Positions 1 to 9,053 of a DNA stretch of 64,000 bases are shown here, in pieces. Numbering within the stretch: the first letter of the stretch is position 1; every line of letters begins with the position of its first letter. Source of the DNA: Pseudomonas zanjanensis (GTDB taxonomy: Bacteria; Pseudomonadota; Gammaproteobacteria; Pseudomonadales; Pseudomonadaceae); the NCBI RefSeq assembly GCF_014268745.2, contig NZ_JABWRB020000001.1, positions 248,001 through 312,000 of the forward strand, written 5' to 3'. The notes beneath the pieces are model-generated. The model saw nothing but the letters and a program-made list of their open reading frames with translations, was not told where the DNA came from and did no database searches. The position numbers and the translations under genes are program-made.

Positions 1-225
1 GATCCGACCACCGGCCGCCAATACCCGATGCCAAGGCAGCTTGGTGTCGTTCGGCAATTGGCTGAGGGTTCTTCCAACCCAGCGCGCCGCGCGGCCCAGG
101 CCGGCCATCTCGGCAAGTTGGCCATAGGTGACGACCTTGCCCGTCGGGACCTGTGCCAGGGTCAGATAAAGGGTGGTGCGGCGGATCTGGGCGGCGTTCT
201 CGGTGCTCGCTGGGGTGTCAGTCAC
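1..225 (-). CDS. MGMT-family alkyltransferase-like (ATL) protein, partial
   Basis: The gene starts at 225 with GTG and runs off the left edge, so only 75 residues are visible. The translation has the winged-helix part of the O6-alkylguanine-DNA alkyltransferase family (VVTYGQLAEMAG near residues 31-42) followed by PWHRV at about residues 64-68. In true MGMT this motif is PCHRV with the methyl-accepting Cys; Trp in place of Cys is typical of alkyltransferase-like proteins, which bind O6-alkylguanine but do not repair it themselves and hand lesions to nucleotide excision repair. An AGGA about 8 bases upstream supports the GTG start. It is divergent from the DUF481 gene. The end of the protein is outside the window. 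Confidence 0.85.
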   Translation of the reverse strand, partial: MTDTPASTENAAQIRRTTLYLTLAQVPTGKVVTYGQLAEMAGLGRAARWVGRTLSQLPNDTKLPWHRVLAAGGRI

Positions 226-382
226 GTAGGGGTTCCTGAGGTGGGTGTCCGTCTGTAGATTAATTCCTACAGGACTGGTTGAGAAATGAACTCATCAGTC
301 CTACACAGGTCAGTCCTTGCTGAGGTGTCATCCTGGGGGATAATGCCGCCTTTTCACCGCAAACTTGAGCCCTTTATCGCTT

Positions 383-1390
383 ATGTTGTCTAGAACCCTG
401 CTATGCCTGGCTGTTGCCAGCGCCTCCATGCCCCTACTTGCCGACACTGTCTGGTTGAAGAATGGGGACAAACTCAGTGGCAAGATTACCGTTTTCGATG
501 GCGGCAAGTTGCTGATCCAGACCGATTATGCCGGCGCGATTCCCGTTGACTGGAAACAGGTCAAGACCCTGGAGAGTGATCAGCAACTCCTGGTCAAGCA
601 GGATGCCTACACCGGCGAGAAAGCCAAGGCGCTGCAAGCGGCCGAGGATGGCAAGGTCACCCTGGCCAACGGTGATGGGCCCAAAACCGTCGAGCTGGCC
701 AGTATCCAGCAGATCCTCAAGCCCAAGCCGGTGGTCGAGGACCTGGTGTGGAAAGGCAATGTCGATGCCGCGCTGGATTACCAGCGTGCGGAAGCCGATA
801 CCGATGATTACGACATCGATTTCAAGACTTCGGCACGCCACGGCAGATGGCGGCACACTGCTGAAGGCGAATACAACCGTGAATTCCAGGATGACGTCGT
901 GTCCGCCGATAACTGGCGCCTGGAGTATTCCCTCGATCGGTTCATTACCGACAAATGGTTCTGGCAAGGTCGCTTGAATTACAAACGCGACAAAGTCGAA
1001 GACCTGGCTCGCCAGCGCGTAGTGGGTACCGGTCCGGGCTACCAGTTCTGGGATGACGAACTGGGGGCGTTCTCCCTGGGTTCGCTGCTCAACCGCACCG
1101 ATTACGAGTACCGCGACGGCGGCAAGGACAACTTCTATTCCGTGGCGATGAAGTGGGATTACAACCGCTACCTGATCGGCAAGCGCGTCGAGTTCTTCAC
1201 CAACGGCGAAGTGGGCAAGCCGCTGTCCGGCGTGGCGGAGTACGCCTATGACGCCGAGATGGGGCTGCGCTACAAGGTCACCGACTGGGCATCGCTCAAT
1301 CTCAAGGCCGAGAAGGATGTCATCGAGGGCACCGAGGACAGCGACCTGAGCAAGACGCGCTACACGGCGGGGTTTGGCGTGACCTGGTAA
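383..1390 (+). CDS. DUF481 family outer-membrane protein
   Basis: A 335-residue exported protein. It begins with a cleavable signal peptide (MLSRTLLCLA..., likely cut after LLA at residue 20), followed by an N-terminal segment containing WLKNGDKLSGK, which resembles the small SH3-like region often found ahead of DUF481. The rest is aromatic-rich alternating strands and ends in Trp (FGVTW), as expected for a beta-barrel outer-membrane protein of the DUF481 (YdiY-like, 'salt-induced outer membrane protein') family. The ATG at 383 is chosen over an upstream in-frame TTG at 365 because it places the signal peptide at the N-terminus; neither has a strong ribosome site. A type A REP pair follows the stop. 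The molecular role of the family is not established. Confidence 0.8.
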   Translation: MLSRTLLCLAVASASMPLLADTVWLKNGDKLSGKITVFDGGKLLIQTDYAGAIPVDWKQVKTLESDQQLLVKQDAYTGEKAKALQAAEDGKVTLANGDGPKTVELASIQQILKPKPVVEDLVWKGNVDAALDYQRAEADTDDYDIDFKTSARHGRWRHTAEGEYNREFQDDVVSADNWRLEYSLDRFITDKWFWQGRLNYKRDKVEDLARQRVVGTGPGYQFWDDELGAFSLGSLLNRTDYEYRDGGKDNFYSVAMKWDYNRYLIGKRVEFFTNGEVGKPLSGVAEYAYDAEMGLRYKVTDWASLNLKAEKDVIEGTEDSDLSKTRYTAGFGVTW

Positions 1391-1414
1391 CCCCAGGCTA
1401 GCCAACAAATCAAT

Positions 1415-1501
1415 GTGGGAGCGGGCTTGCTCGCGAAAGCGGTGTGTCAGTCAACGAAAATGTTGCTGATTCACCGCTTTCGCGAGCAAGCCCGCTCCCA
1501 C
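1415..1501. repeat. Type A REP doublet (REPIN)
   Basis: Two inverted copies of the Pseudomonas REP motif GTGGGAGCGGGCTTGCTCGC, with 30-base near-perfect arms (1415-1444 and 1472-1501) around a 27-base loop. It lies between the ends of the convergent DUF481 and MORN genes, where it probably forms a stable RNA hairpin in both transcripts. Confidence 0.95.
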
Positions 1502-1588
1502 AGGTTTTGTGCGTTGGCAAAAGCTGACACGATCGTCAGGAGCGCAATAACCAGCAGGCAGTCCGTTAGAGGCGGGTTGCGTTGCGTC

Positions 1589-3016
1589 TTACATATGCAG
1601 GCATCCTTGCTGGCGTACGCCTTCAGTGTATTCGCAATCCTCTACTAGCCTTCCATCGCTGTTCCAGTATTGGCTGATGCCGTGGAGCTTGTTGTCTTGA
1701 TATTGGACGGACGAACGAGGCTTGCCATCTTCAGCCCAAGTCCGAACGTGACCCTGTAACTGTCCGTCTTTGTAAGTCTCTTGCCTTTTAAGCTGGCCGT
1801 TTTCGTGCCACTGCTTGAAATCCCCGTGTTTGCGTTTGCGTTCGTCCCATTGCCATTCGGTTGTTTTGATGCCCTGCTCGTTCCAGAGCGCGTAGCTGCG
1901 CTGAGTCCCACGCTGATGGGACTCCTTTCTTTTGGTCCTGCCATTGGGATGGTATTCGACTACCCAGCCATCGGACTTACCGTTGAGCACGTTCCGAGAC
2001 AGCTGGAGCGCGCCATTCTCAAAATAGATAGGGCTGAAGCCTTGAGCTTTGCCGCGAACAAAGACTACGCGGCTCCTCAGCTGACCGTTCGGGTAATACG
2101 TCAGGGCCGGTCCATCCCATACGCCAGCTTTATAGCTGGTTCGGCCAATCACTCTCTGATTTTCGTCATATTCAAGATACTCACCATCCTCCAGCGTACC
2201 TTGACGCCATTTGAAGGATTCGGCGATTTTGCCGTTGTCGTGATAGGTGGTTTGCCAACCGTCCAGCTCATTGTTTAGGTGATTTTCTCGTTGGATGATC
2301 ACGCCGTCTCGGGAGTAGGTCAGCGATTCTCCCTGGCGTAGGCCATCTCGATCATTTTGGTAGCGATGGTGTAGCTGCCCGGTTGGATAATAGGCTTTGG
2401 CTTCGAATACGGGGCGGCTTGAAGCGAAATCTTCCGCATTTACGAAGTAGTCGTAGCGCAGAGCTCGGGAGTTGACGTAAAAAACTTCCGCCCGCCATGC
2501 CTGGCGTTTGCTGTCGTAAGGCATAGGCATTTCCAGGTAATAAGCCGCGAGACTTTTTCCCGTTGGTTTATAGTCCTCATCCAGAAAAAGCTTTCCGTCG
2601 ACCAGCGTAGCGGTCAGCTCGCCGCATTCTTCGGGGGTACAGGGGCGGACTTTTTCAAGAAAAGCGCGTTTGCGTTCGCAGTTTGAAAGCGTCAAGAGAA
2701 GAGGGGTTTTCTGGTCTATAAGATCCTGAACTTCGCCAAGTGCCCGCCGAAACGATTCATCTGGCACCCCTATGGATTCAGGGGTGAGGTAAACCTCGTT
2801 GCTCCCGCAGGAGTGAGGTGTAGAGAGGGTCAGGCGTGCTGCGGCTCTTAACTGCATTACGGAGTGGCCGTTAACCTCTTGACCTTTTGCCAGGTACGTG
2901 GCGCGAGGATTCATCGCTGTTATGACCGAAGGGTGATCAGGTCGTGATTCTGCATTGAGAGGAGCGGTAAAAACGAGTAGTGCTGCGTTGAGCGCCTTCC
3001 AGGAAATGAGCTGCAT
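1589..3016 (-). CDS. Exported MORN-variant repeat protein
   Basis: A 475-residue protein with an N-terminal signal sequence (MQLISWKALNAALLVFTAPL). From about residue 205 to the end it consists of roughly ten repeats of the MORN-variant/YwqK type, with the recurring pattern Y-x-N/D-G-x-L followed by a short turn and a G-x-W/Y strand (for example YYPNGQLRSR, WHENGQLKRQ). Such proteins are often annotated 'toxin-antitoxin system YwqK family antitoxin', but no toxin partner is visible here, so I would call it only an exported repeat protein. The N-terminal 200 residues are not recognised; they carry several Cys (CTPEECGE near residue 126). The gene is visibly richer in A/T than its neighbours, which fits horizontal acquisition or relaxed codon use. 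Confidence 0.75.
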   Translation of the reverse strand: MQLISWKALNAALLVFTAPLNAESRPDHPSVITAMNPRATYLAKGQEVNGHSVMQLRAAARLTLSTPHSCGSNEVYLTPESIGVPDESFRRALGEVQDLIDQKTPLLLTLSNCERKRAFLEKVRPCTPEECGELTATLVDGKLFLDEDYKPTGKSLAAYYLEMPMPYDSKRQAWRAEVFYVNSRALRYDYFVNAEDFASSRPVFEAKAYYPTGQLHHRYQNDRDGLRQGESLTYSRDGVIIQRENHLNNELDGWQTTYHDNGKIAESFKWRQGTLEDGEYLEYDENQRVIGRTSYKAGVWDGPALTYYPNGQLRSRVVFVRGKAQGFSPIYFENGALQLSRNVLNGKSDGWVVEYHPNGRTKRKESHQRGTQRSYALWNEQGIKTTEWQWDERKRKHGDFKQWHENGQLKRQETYKDGQLQGHVRTWAEDGKPRSSVQYQDNKLHGISQYWNSDGRLVEDCEYTEGVRQQGCLHM

Positions 3017-3097
3017 CCTGCTTCTTCCATGTGATTTTCAGGGTGCGAATCATATAGAGCAGAAGCGGGGCTGAGGGCTGGTAAAACACACGGACAC

Positions 3098-3127
3098 AAA
3101 AAAGCCCCGCTTTTGAGGGCGGGGCCT
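3098..3127 (-). terminator. Rho-independent terminator of the cold-shock gene
   Basis: GC-rich stem (3104-3110 pairing with 3119-3125, GCGGGGC arms) followed on the minus strand by six T residues. It lies about 20 bases after the cold-shock gene stop codon. Confidence 0.9.
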
Positions 3128-3147
3128 TTTACTAAAGCAAGGACAAG

Positions 3148-3357
3148 TTAGATAACTTGAACTTCTTCAGCTTGCATGCCTTTCTGACCGCGGGTAGCGA
3201 TGAAAGAAACCTGTTGGCCTTCTTTCAGGCTTTTGAAGCCGTCGGATTGGATAGCTTTGAAGTGAACGAACAGGTCGTCACCGGATTGTGGGGTGATGAA
3301 GCCGAAGCCTTTTTCATCGTTGAACCACTTAACGGTACCGGTTTGGCGATTAGACAT
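3148..3357 (-). CDS. CspA-family cold-shock protein
   Basis: A 69-residue single OB-fold protein with the RNA-binding motifs RNP1 (KGFGFI, residues 16-21) and RNP2 (LFVHF, about 29-33). Members bind single-stranded RNA/DNA and act as RNA chaperones and antiterminators in the cytoplasm. AAGGAGTT sits just upstream of the ATG. About 350 bases of non-coding DNA lie upstream; a long 5' leader is usual for regulated csp genes, but I cannot place the transcription start. A clear terminator follows. Pseudomonas has several csp paralogues, so no symbol is given. Confidence 0.95.
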   Translation of the reverse strand: MSNRQTGTVKWFNDEKGFGFITPQSGDDLFVHFKAIQSDGFKSLKEGQQVSFIATRGQKGMQAEEVQVI

Positions 3358-3640
3358 GGTGTAACTCCTTGAACAAAGATAACTGCGACTCAGGAAGAAC
3401 CCTGGCCGAGACTGAGTGCAAAGAGCAGGAAAAATTCTTGTAGATGGTTGGATCGAAATTCAACATATCGTGTAGAGATTCTCAGTGACACAAGCAACAC
3501 AGTGGCGCCACCTTAACCCTTTTTCCAGAATGTGCCAATGGTCTTTGCGAAGGTTTCTCTTATTTGGTGACTGACGGCGCGGGCGATGGCCGGCAGGACC
3601 CGGAAATCAAGGTGGATCGGCGAGATTTGCGTGACGCGCT
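3358..3640. other. Intergenic region between csp and dcd
   Basis: No coding potential recognised. The part next to the cold-shock gene is likely its leader and promoter (transcribed leftwards); candidate boxes such as TTGCTT/TACACG 17 bases apart on the minus strand are weak. The rest precedes the dcd promoter. Confidence 0.5.
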
Positions 3641-3669
3641 TTGAACCCTGCCCCGCGCCCCGGTAAGAT
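3641..3669 (+). promoter_or_regulatory. Sigma70-type promoter of dcd
   Basis: A -35 element TTGAAC (3641-3646) and a -10 element TAAGAT (3664-3669) are separated by exactly 17 bases. This puts the start of transcription about 35 bases before the dcd ATG. Read by eye; not tested. Confidence 0.65.
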
Positions 3670-3711
3670 GCCGGACGTATTTTTTCCACCTCGCTATTTC
3701 AGGAAACCGCC

Positions 3712-4278
3712 ATGAGCATCAAATCGGACAAGTGGATTCGCCGCATGGCGCAAGAGCACGGCATGATCGAGCCCTTCGTCGAGCGCCAGATGCGTGGCGA
3801 AGGCGCCGACCGGCTGATCTCCTTCGGCGTCTCCAGCTACGGCTACGACGTGCGCTGCGCCGATGAATTCAAGGTGTTCACCAACATCAACTCGGCCACG
3901 GTCGACCCGAAGAACTTCGACGAGAAGAGCTTCGTCGACGTCAAGAGCGACGTGTGCATCATCCCGCCGAACTCCTTCGCCCTGGCCCGCACCGTCGAGT
4001 ACTTCCGCATTCCGCGCAATGTGCTGACCATTTGCCTGGGCAAGAGCACCTACGCCCGTTGCGGCATCATCGTCAACGTCACGCCGCTGGAACCCGAGTG
4101 GGAAGGCCACGTGACCCTGGAGTTCTCCAACACCACGACCCTGCCGGCAAAAATCTACGCCAACGAAGGCGTGGCGCAAATGCTGTTCCTTGAGTCCGAC
4201 GAAGAATGCGAAGTGTCCTACAAGGACCGTGGCGGCAAGTACCAGGGACAGCGCGGCGTGACCCTGCCGCGTACCTGA
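3712..4278 (+). CDS. dcd: dCTP deaminase
   Basis: A 188-residue protein of the dUTPase/dCTP deaminase superfamily. It converts dCTP to dUTP plus ammonia, supplying dUTP for thymidylate synthesis. Diagnostic segments include [10 protein letters not shown] at the N-terminus, [12 protein letters not shown] (about 43-54), [11 protein letters not shown] (about 110-120) with the conserved Ser-x-x-Ala-Arg, and [14 protein letters not shown] carrying the catalytic Glu. The C-terminus [14 protein letters not shown] is typical. Full length. AGGA precedes the ATG and a sigma70 promoter and strong terminator flank the gene, so it is probably monocistronic. Confidence 0.97.
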   Translation: MSIKSDKWIRRMAQEHGMIEPFVERQMRGEGADRLISFGVSSYGYDVRCADEFKVFTNINSATVDPKNFDEKSFVDVKSDVCIIPPNSFALARTVEYFRIPRNVLTICLGKSTYARCGIIVNVTPLEPEWEGHVTLEFSNTTTLPAKIYANEGVAQMLFLESDEECEVSYKDRGGKYQGQRGVTLPRT

Positions 4279-4305
4279 ATCTGACGAGCTGTTGGAATTC
4301 CTGGG

Positions 4306-4345
4306 CGGGCAGGCACTCTATGGGGTGTACTGCCCGTTTTTTTTT
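4306..4345 (+). terminator. Rho-independent terminator after dcd
   Basis: Stem CGGGCAG (4306-4312) pairs with CTGCCCG (4330-4336), followed by nine T residues. Confidence 0.92.
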
Positions 4346-4382
4346 GCGTCAGCGCAGCGGGCCCTCGCTCAGGAGTTGCTCT

Positions 4383-4589
4383 ATGAAGATCGATCCGCGA
4401 ATCAGTGCCGAACTGGCAAGGCTTGAGCCCAATCAGATCGGCGTCATGGCTTGGTCATTGCTGGCCCATCCTGCCGAAGCGGCGGGCGGCATCCCCGGCC
4501 AGCCCGATCCCGACACGCCTAACGAACAGCCTACCGAACCTGGCGAACCCACCCTGCCGGACGAGCCGCCTCCTGCGCCGGTGGCATGA
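4383..4589 (+). CDS. Small Pro/Glu-rich protein of unknown function
   Basis: A 68-residue protein with two parts. The first half (MKIDPRISAELARLEPNQIG...) looks like a short helical domain; the second half, from about residue 38, is acidic and rich in Pro and Glu (PGQPDPDTPNEQP, PDEPPPAPVA) and probably disordered. AGGAG lies 7-8 bases before the ATG, which supports the start and that this is a real gene although it follows the dcd terminator. No domain recognised; function unknown. Confidence 0.6.
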   Translation: MKIDPRISAELARLEPNQIGVMAWSLLAHPAEAAGGIPGQPDPDTPNEQPTEPGEPTLPDEPPPAPVA

Positions 4590-4594
4590 AATCA

Positions 4595-4672
4595 GCTGCA
4601 AGTTACAAGCTGCAAGCTGCAAGTTGGCGCATGTAGCTTGGCTTGAAGCTTGAAGCTTGAAGCTTGAAGCTT
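4595..4672. repeat. Heptad tandem repeats forming an imperfect hairpin
   Basis: Left side has repeats of AGCTGCA/ACAAGCTGCAAGCTGCAAG; right side has four tandem copies of the 7-mer AGCTTGA. The two sides are roughly reverse-complementary, so RNA from either strand can fold into a long imperfect stem. It sits exactly between two convergent genes, so it could act as a bidirectional terminator-like element. Confidence 0.7.
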
Positions 4673-5329
4673 TCAGCTCACAGGCCATATTTCGTTATCG
4701 CCAATGACAAAAATCCTGCAATCGCTGTCCTGATCGACCCGATAGCCGCCCGTGAACGCACCGAAGGCCGGTAGCAGGCTGATCTCGCTACCCAGGCGGA
4801 AACAGGCCAGGCGCAGCCGTTGTCGGCCCTTGCCACTCAGGTGATAGACCGGGTGTACGTGACCGGCCAGCACATGGCGGCTGGCGTGCGGGGTGGGCTC
4901 GTGTTGCACGGCGAACGGGCCCAGCAGCAGCGGCTCCGGTACGACGCGAATATTCAGCTCCGGCGGTGGGTCGCCGGCGCGCTTGTCATGGTTGCCGCGA
5001 ATCAGCGTCATGGCCAGGTGCGAATATCGCGCACGCCAATCGGAAAGGGCCTTCAGGGTGCCGGGCGCGTGAGAACCCGGGCCGTGGAGAAAATCCCCGA
5101 GAAAAATCAGCTGTCGACACGCCAGGCTGGCCAGTAACCCATCCAGCACCGCGATGTTGCTGGCGGTGGTGCCGTGGGGCACCGGTTGCCCGAGGCTGCG
5201 ATAGGCGGCGGCCTTGCCAAAATGAACGTCGGCCACCATCAAGGTTTCCTGGGCGGGCCAGTACAGGGCTTTTTCCGGGAGCAGCCAGAGTTCTTCCCCA
5301 GCGAGGTTGACGGGATAAGGCGCAGGCAT
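4673..5329 (-). CDS. pdeM: Ligase-associated DNA damage response phosphoesterase PdeM
   Basis: A 218-residue calcineurin-like metallophosphoesterase. Metal-binding motifs are in order: DVHFGK (about 34-39), GDFLHG (about 78-83), GNHDKR (about 117-122) and GHVHP (about 157-161). It belongs to the family that co-occurs with a bacterial ATP-dependent ligase, an MBL exonuclease and a DEXH helicase. Its start overlaps the stop of the helicase by one base (TGATG on the minus strand), so the two are translationally coupled. The ligase and exonuclease members lie about 5 kb away rather than next to it. Confidence 0.88.
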   Translation of the reverse strand: MPAPYPVNLAGEELWLLPEKALYWPAQETLMVADVHFGKAAAYRSLGQPVPHGTTASNIAVLDGLLASLACRQLIFLGDFLHGPGSHAPGTLKALSDWRARYSHLAMTLIRGNHDKRAGDPPPELNIRVVPEPLLLGPFAVQHEPTPHASRHVLAGHVHPVYHLSGKGRQRLRLACFRLGSEISLLPAFGAFTGGYRVDQDSDCRIFVIGDNEIWPVS

Positions 5330-7815
5330 CAGGCGTCACCGCGATCGGCGGTCTTTTCCAACTCGTTGACCATCCGCCGGATGCGGTCGGCGAGTTTTTC
5401 CGAACTCATGCTTTCCCGGAACCGCTCCACCAGCAGCGGGAAGCCGAGCGGGGTGGGGCGCTTGATCCTGTGCAGGTCCAGCTTCAAGGTATTGAGGCGT
5501 TGCAAAGTCTGCTCCAAACGATTGATATCCAATTCCTCACGCAAGACTTCCTCCCCGGCCTGGGCCAGCAAGAGATTGTCGGCGTCGTATTGCTTGAACA
5601 CTTGGAAGAACAAGCCACTGGAGGCCTGGACTTGCCGGGTGCTTTTTGGCGCACCGGGATAGCCGGCGAAGACCAGCCCGGCGATCCGGGCGATTTCTCG
5701 AAAGCGCCTGAGGGCCAGTTCCCCAGCGTTCAAGCTGGCGAGCACGTCGGCCAGCAGGTGATCGACGCTCAGCAGGCCCGGGGTCAGGACGTGCGACCAA
5801 TCCACCGCCGTGGCGCTGAGCAGTTCCAGGCCGTAGTCGTTGACCGCAATGGAAAACGTCACCGGCTGTTGCCGACTGACGCGCCAGGCCAGCAGGCTGG
5901 CCAGGCCCAGATGAACCTGGCGCCCGGCAAACGGGTAGAGAAACAAGTGCCAGCCTTCCCGGGACTTGAGGGATTCGGCCAGCAGGGTGTGTTGCGTGGG
6001 CAAACCGGACCAGCGTTCCTGCGTCGTCAGCAAGGGCTGCACGGCCTGCATCTCCGGCCCCTCGAAGCGGCCGGCGGCGGCTTCGCTCAAACGGGCCACG
6101 ACAGCGGCCGCCAATTCGCTGGAGAGTGGCATGCGCCCGCCGTTCCAGCGCGGCACGGCGGCCTTTTTGGCCTGGCTGCGCCGCACGTAGGCGGTCATGT
6201 CTTCGACCCGGACCAATTCCAGCAGCCGCCCGGCGAACAGGAAACCGTCACCGGGGCGCAGGCGAGCGATGAAACCTTCCTCGACGCTGCCCAGGGTCTT
6301 GCCGCCGCCGCCCTTGCTCCAGAATTTCAATTGCAGGCTGGCATCGCTGACGATGGTGCCAATGCTCATGCGGTGGCGCCGGGCCAGGCGCGCATCGGGG
6401 ACTCGCCAGATCCCGTGTTCGTCCGGCTCGACCCGTCGGTAATCGGGGTAGGCGGTCAGTGACAAACCGCCATGGCGTACAAAGGCCAGGGCCCAGGCCC
6501 ATTCGGCCGGGTTGAGGTCGCGATAGGCCCAGGCCCCCCGCACCTCCGCGAACAGTTCGTCGGGAACGAAGCCGCCGCCCAGGGCCATGCTCACCAAATG
6601 CTGCACCAGGACATCCAGCGGTTTGTGGGGTGACAGGCGAGGTTCGATGCGCCGTTGGGCCACCGCGTCCTGGGCGGCAGCGGCTTCGATCAATTCCAGG
6701 CTGTGGGTCGGCACCAGCGTCACCCGTGAAGTCCGCCCCGGTGCGTGGCCGGAGCGCCCGGCCCGCTGCATCAGCCGCGCCACACCCTTGGCCGAGCCGA
6801 TCTGCAGCACCCGTTCCACCGGCAGGAAATCCACCCCCAGGTCCAGGCTCGACGTGCAGACCACCGCTTTGAGCTGGCCGTCCTTCAACGCACGCTCCAC
6901 CCAATCCCGGGTGTCGCGGGACAGCGAGCTATGGTGCAGGGCGATCAGCCCGGCCCAGTCGGGCCTTGCTTCGAGGATGGCCTGATACCAGATTTCCGAT
7001 TGCGCCCGGGTATTGGTGAAGACCAGGCAACTGCGACTGGCGTCGATTTCGGCGACGACCTTGGGCAGCATCTTCAGGCCGATGTGCCCAGCCCATGGGA
7101 AACGTTCGAGGGCCGGAGGCAGCAGCGTGTTGACCTGCAGCGCCTTGCCGTTGGCGCCCTGAACGCTGGCGCCGTTGCCTTGCGGGATCAACACCTGCTC
7201 GGCGTGGGCCTGGTTGCCCAGGGTTGCGGACACGCCCCAAACGATGAGTTCGGGGTGCCAGTGCCGCAAGCGGGCCAGGGCCAGTTGCAGTTGCACGCCC
7301 CGTTTGTTGCCGAGCAACTCGTGCCATTCATCCACGACCACCATGCGCAGGGTCGAGACGGCAGCGTGCGCGTCGGCTCGGGCGAGCATCAGGGTCAGGC
7401 TTTCGGGCGTGGTGATCAGCGCGGTGGGCAGGCGCCGGCCCTGGCGGGCGCGTTCACTGGGGCTCGTGTCGCCGGTGCGCAGGCCGACACTCCACGGCAG
7501 TTGCAGGTCTGCCAGGGGCGCTTCAAGGGCTTTGCCGGTGTCGGCCGCCAAAGCGCGCATCGGTGTGATCCACAGGACTGTCAGCGGTTCGGCTGGCGGC
7601 TTGCGTTTGCGCGGTTTGTCCGGCGGCGGTGTCGAGCGGGCGAAGCGGTTGAGGGCGGCAAACCACACGGCGTAGGTCTTGCCGGCACCGGTGCTGGCAT
7701 GCAACAGCCCGGACTCCCCACGCTTGACCGCGGCCCATACTTGCTTTTGAAAGGCGAATGGCTTCCAGCCGCGGGCATCGAACCACTGTTTCGCGAAATT
7801 GTTGGATGTCGCCAT
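5329..7815 (-). CDS. Ligase-associated DEXH-box helicase (Lhr-like)
   Basis: A superfamily 2 helicase of 828 residues. Motifs: [13 protein letters not shown] (Walker A, about residues 36-48), TPMRALAAD (Ia), [18 protein letters not shown] (DEXH form of motif II), SATLG (III), SLDLGVDF (V) and [11 protein letters not shown] (VI), then the Lhr-type winged-helix C-terminal region. The family is inferred to act with the ligase, exonuclease and PdeM in an uncharacterised DNA damage response. I chose the ATG at 7815 (MATSNNFAK) because the longer in-frame extension to 8070 is translated REP DNA; 828 residues fits the family. An ATG at 7887 is possible but has no ribosome site. Confidence 0.9.
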   Translation of the reverse strand: MATSNNFAKQWFDARGWKPFAFQKQVWAAVKRGESGLLHASTGAGKTYAVWFAALNRFARSTPPPDKPRKRKPPAEPLTVLWITPMRALAADTGKALEAPLADLQLPWSVGLRTGDTSPSERARQGRRLPTALITTPESLTLMLARADAHAAVSTLRMVVVDEWHELLGNKRGVQLQLALARLRHWHPELIVWGVSATLGNQAHAEQVLIPQGNGASVQGANGKALQVNTLLPPALERFPWAGHIGLKMLPKVVAEIDASRSCLVFTNTRAQSEIWYQAILEARPDWAGLIALHHSSLSRDTRDWVERALKDGQLKAVVCTSSLDLGVDFLPVERVLQIGSAKGVARLMQRAGRSGHAPGRTSRVTLVPTHSLELIEAAAAQDAVAQRRIEPRLSPHKPLDVLVQHLVSMALGGGFVPDELFAEVRGAWAYRDLNPAEWAWALAFVRHGGLSLTAYPDYRRVEPDEHGIWRVPDARLARRHRMSIGTIVSDASLQLKFWSKGGGGKTLGSVEEGFIARLRPGDGFLFAGRLLELVRVEDMTAYVRRSQAKKAAVPRWNGGRMPLSSELAAAVVARLSEAAAGRFEGPEMQAVQPLLTTQERWSGLPTQHTLLAESLKSREGWHLFLYPFAGRQVHLGLASLLAWRVSRQQPVTFSIAVNDYGLELLSATAVDWSHVLTPGLLSVDHLLADVLASLNAGELALRRFREIARIAGLVFAGYPGAPKSTRQVQASSGLFFQVFKQYDADNLLLAQAGEEVLREELDINRLEQTLQRLNTLKLDLHRIKRPTPLGFPLLVERFRESMSSEKLADRIRRMVNELEKTADRGDA

Positions 7816-7866
7816 GCCTGCCGCGTGCGCCCTGAAGGTCCTCTTCCAGTGACCACGGCGAGATGC

Positions 7867-8032
7867 GAAAGGTTTTATCCAGGACATCGGGGCAAGCGTG
7901 CTTCTGTGGCGAGGGAGCTTGCTCCCGCTGGAGGCGCAGCCTGCCTCCTGCAGTACGTCTTCCAGATGCAGGGGGCCGCTTCGCAGCCCAGCGGGAGCAA
8001 GCTCCCTCGCCACAAAAGCAGCGCCTGGCGCC
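7867..8032. repeat. Direct repeat copy 1 carrying a type B REP doublet
   Basis: A 166-base unit that recurs at 8087-8252 with only a few substitutions. It contains an inverted pair of the type B REP motif (GTGGCGAGGGAGCTTGCTCC, 7906-8013) plus about 39 bases on the left and 19 on the right. The upstream ends of both copies share GAAAGGTTTTAT, so more than the REPIN itself was duplicated. Confidence 0.95.
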
Positions 8033-8086
8033 GAATGCCAGTCAGTTAAGCAGCAAACCTGTGGGAGCAAAGCTTGCTCGGGAGAT

Positions 8087-8252
8087 GAAAGGTTTTATGC
8101 AGGACATCGTGGCGAGCGCGCTTCTGTGGCGAGGGAGCTTGCTCCCGCTGGAGGCGCAGCCTGCCTCCTGCAGTGCGTCTTCCAGATGCAGGGGGCCGCT
8201 TCGCAGCCCAGCGGGAGCAAGCTCCCTCGCCACAAAAGCAGCGCCTGGCGCC
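8087..8252. repeat. Direct repeat copy 2 carrying a type B REP doublet
   Basis: Second copy of the 166-base unit, offset 220 bases from copy 1; REP arms at 8126-8233. It lies just beyond the 3' end of the ABC transporter ATPase gene. A lone type A-like remnant (GTGGGAGCAAAGCTTGCTCG, 8061-8080) sits between the two copies. Confidence 0.95.
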
Positions 8253-8275
8253 TCCTTTTAAGGGGAGGCCGAGGT

Positions 8276-9040
8276 TTATTTCAGGTTGCCACTGAGAAAT
8301 TGCTTGAGCCGTTCGCTGGTGGGATTGCCCAGCACGTCTTCCGGTGCGCCTTCCTCTTCCACCAGGCCCTGGTGCAGGAACAGCACCTGGTTCGAGACCT
8401 TGCGGGCGAAGCTCATTTCGTGGGTCACCATGATCATGGTCCGGCCTTCTTCAGCCAGGCCCTGGATCACTTTCAGCACTTCGCCCACCAACTCCGGGTC
8501 CAGTGCCGAGGTGGGTTCGTCGAACAGCATCACCTCCGGCTCCATTGCCAGCGCACGGGCAATGGCCACCCGCTGTTGCTGGCCGCCGGAGAGGAACGCC
8601 GGGTACTGCTCGGCGACCCGCGCCGGCAGGCCGACCTTGTCGAGGTAACGTCGGGCACGGTCGTCGGCTTCCTGCTTGCTCACCCCCAGCACCCGGCGCG
8701 GCGCCATGGTGATGTTTTCCAGCACGGTCATGTGGCTCCACAGGTTGAAGTGCTGGAACACCATGGCCAGGCGCGTGCGGATACGTTGCAGTTCGTCGGC
8801 GTCGGCCACGTGCATGCCGTGGCGGTCCTTGATCATCTGGATTGACTGACCGTCCAGGGTCATGGCGCCATCGTTGGGTTGTTCCAGGAAGTTGATGCAG
8901 CGCAGGAAGGTACTCTTGCCCGAGCCGCTGGCACCGATGAGACTGATGACGTCGCCGGTCTTGGCCTTGAGCGAAACGCCCTTGAGCACTTCATGTTCGC
9001 CATAGCTTTTATGCAGGCCTTCGATGGTCAGTTTGTACAT
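8276..9040 (-). CDS. Basic amino acid ABC transporter ATPase (HisP/AotP type)
   Basis: A 254-residue ATPase of the polar amino acid uptake family. Walker [10 protein letters not shown] (about 35-43), ABC signature [15 protein letters not shown] and Walker [13 protein letters not shown] are all present. It powers uptake of a basic amino acid (arginine, ornithine, lysine or histidine) together with the two permeases and binding protein encoded upstream. The ATG at 9040 ([14 protein letters not shown]) is preferred over a longer frame since it matches family length. The order SBP-permease-permease-desuccinylase-like-ATPase is that of the Pseudomonas aotJQMOP operon, but no argR follows. Confidence 0.92.
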   Translation of the reverse strand: MYKLTIEGLHKSYGEHEVLKGVSLKAKTGDVISLIGASGSGKSTFLRCINFLEQPNDGAMTLDGQSIQMIKDRHGMHVADADELQRIRTRLAMVFQHFNLWSHMTVLENITMAPRRVLGVSKQEADDRARRYLDKVGLPARVAEQYPAFLSGGQQQRVAIARALAMEPEVMLFDEPTSALDPELVGEVLKVIQGLAEEGRTMIMVTHEMSFARKVSNQVLFLHQGLVEEEGAPEDVLGNPTSERLKQFLSGNLK

Positions 9041-9053
9041 GGAGCATGCATCC

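Noticed and set aside
7816..8070. N-terminal extension of the DEXH helicase
   Set aside because: The extra 85 codons are translation of the REP repeat (VARELAPAG) and no ribosome site supports it.
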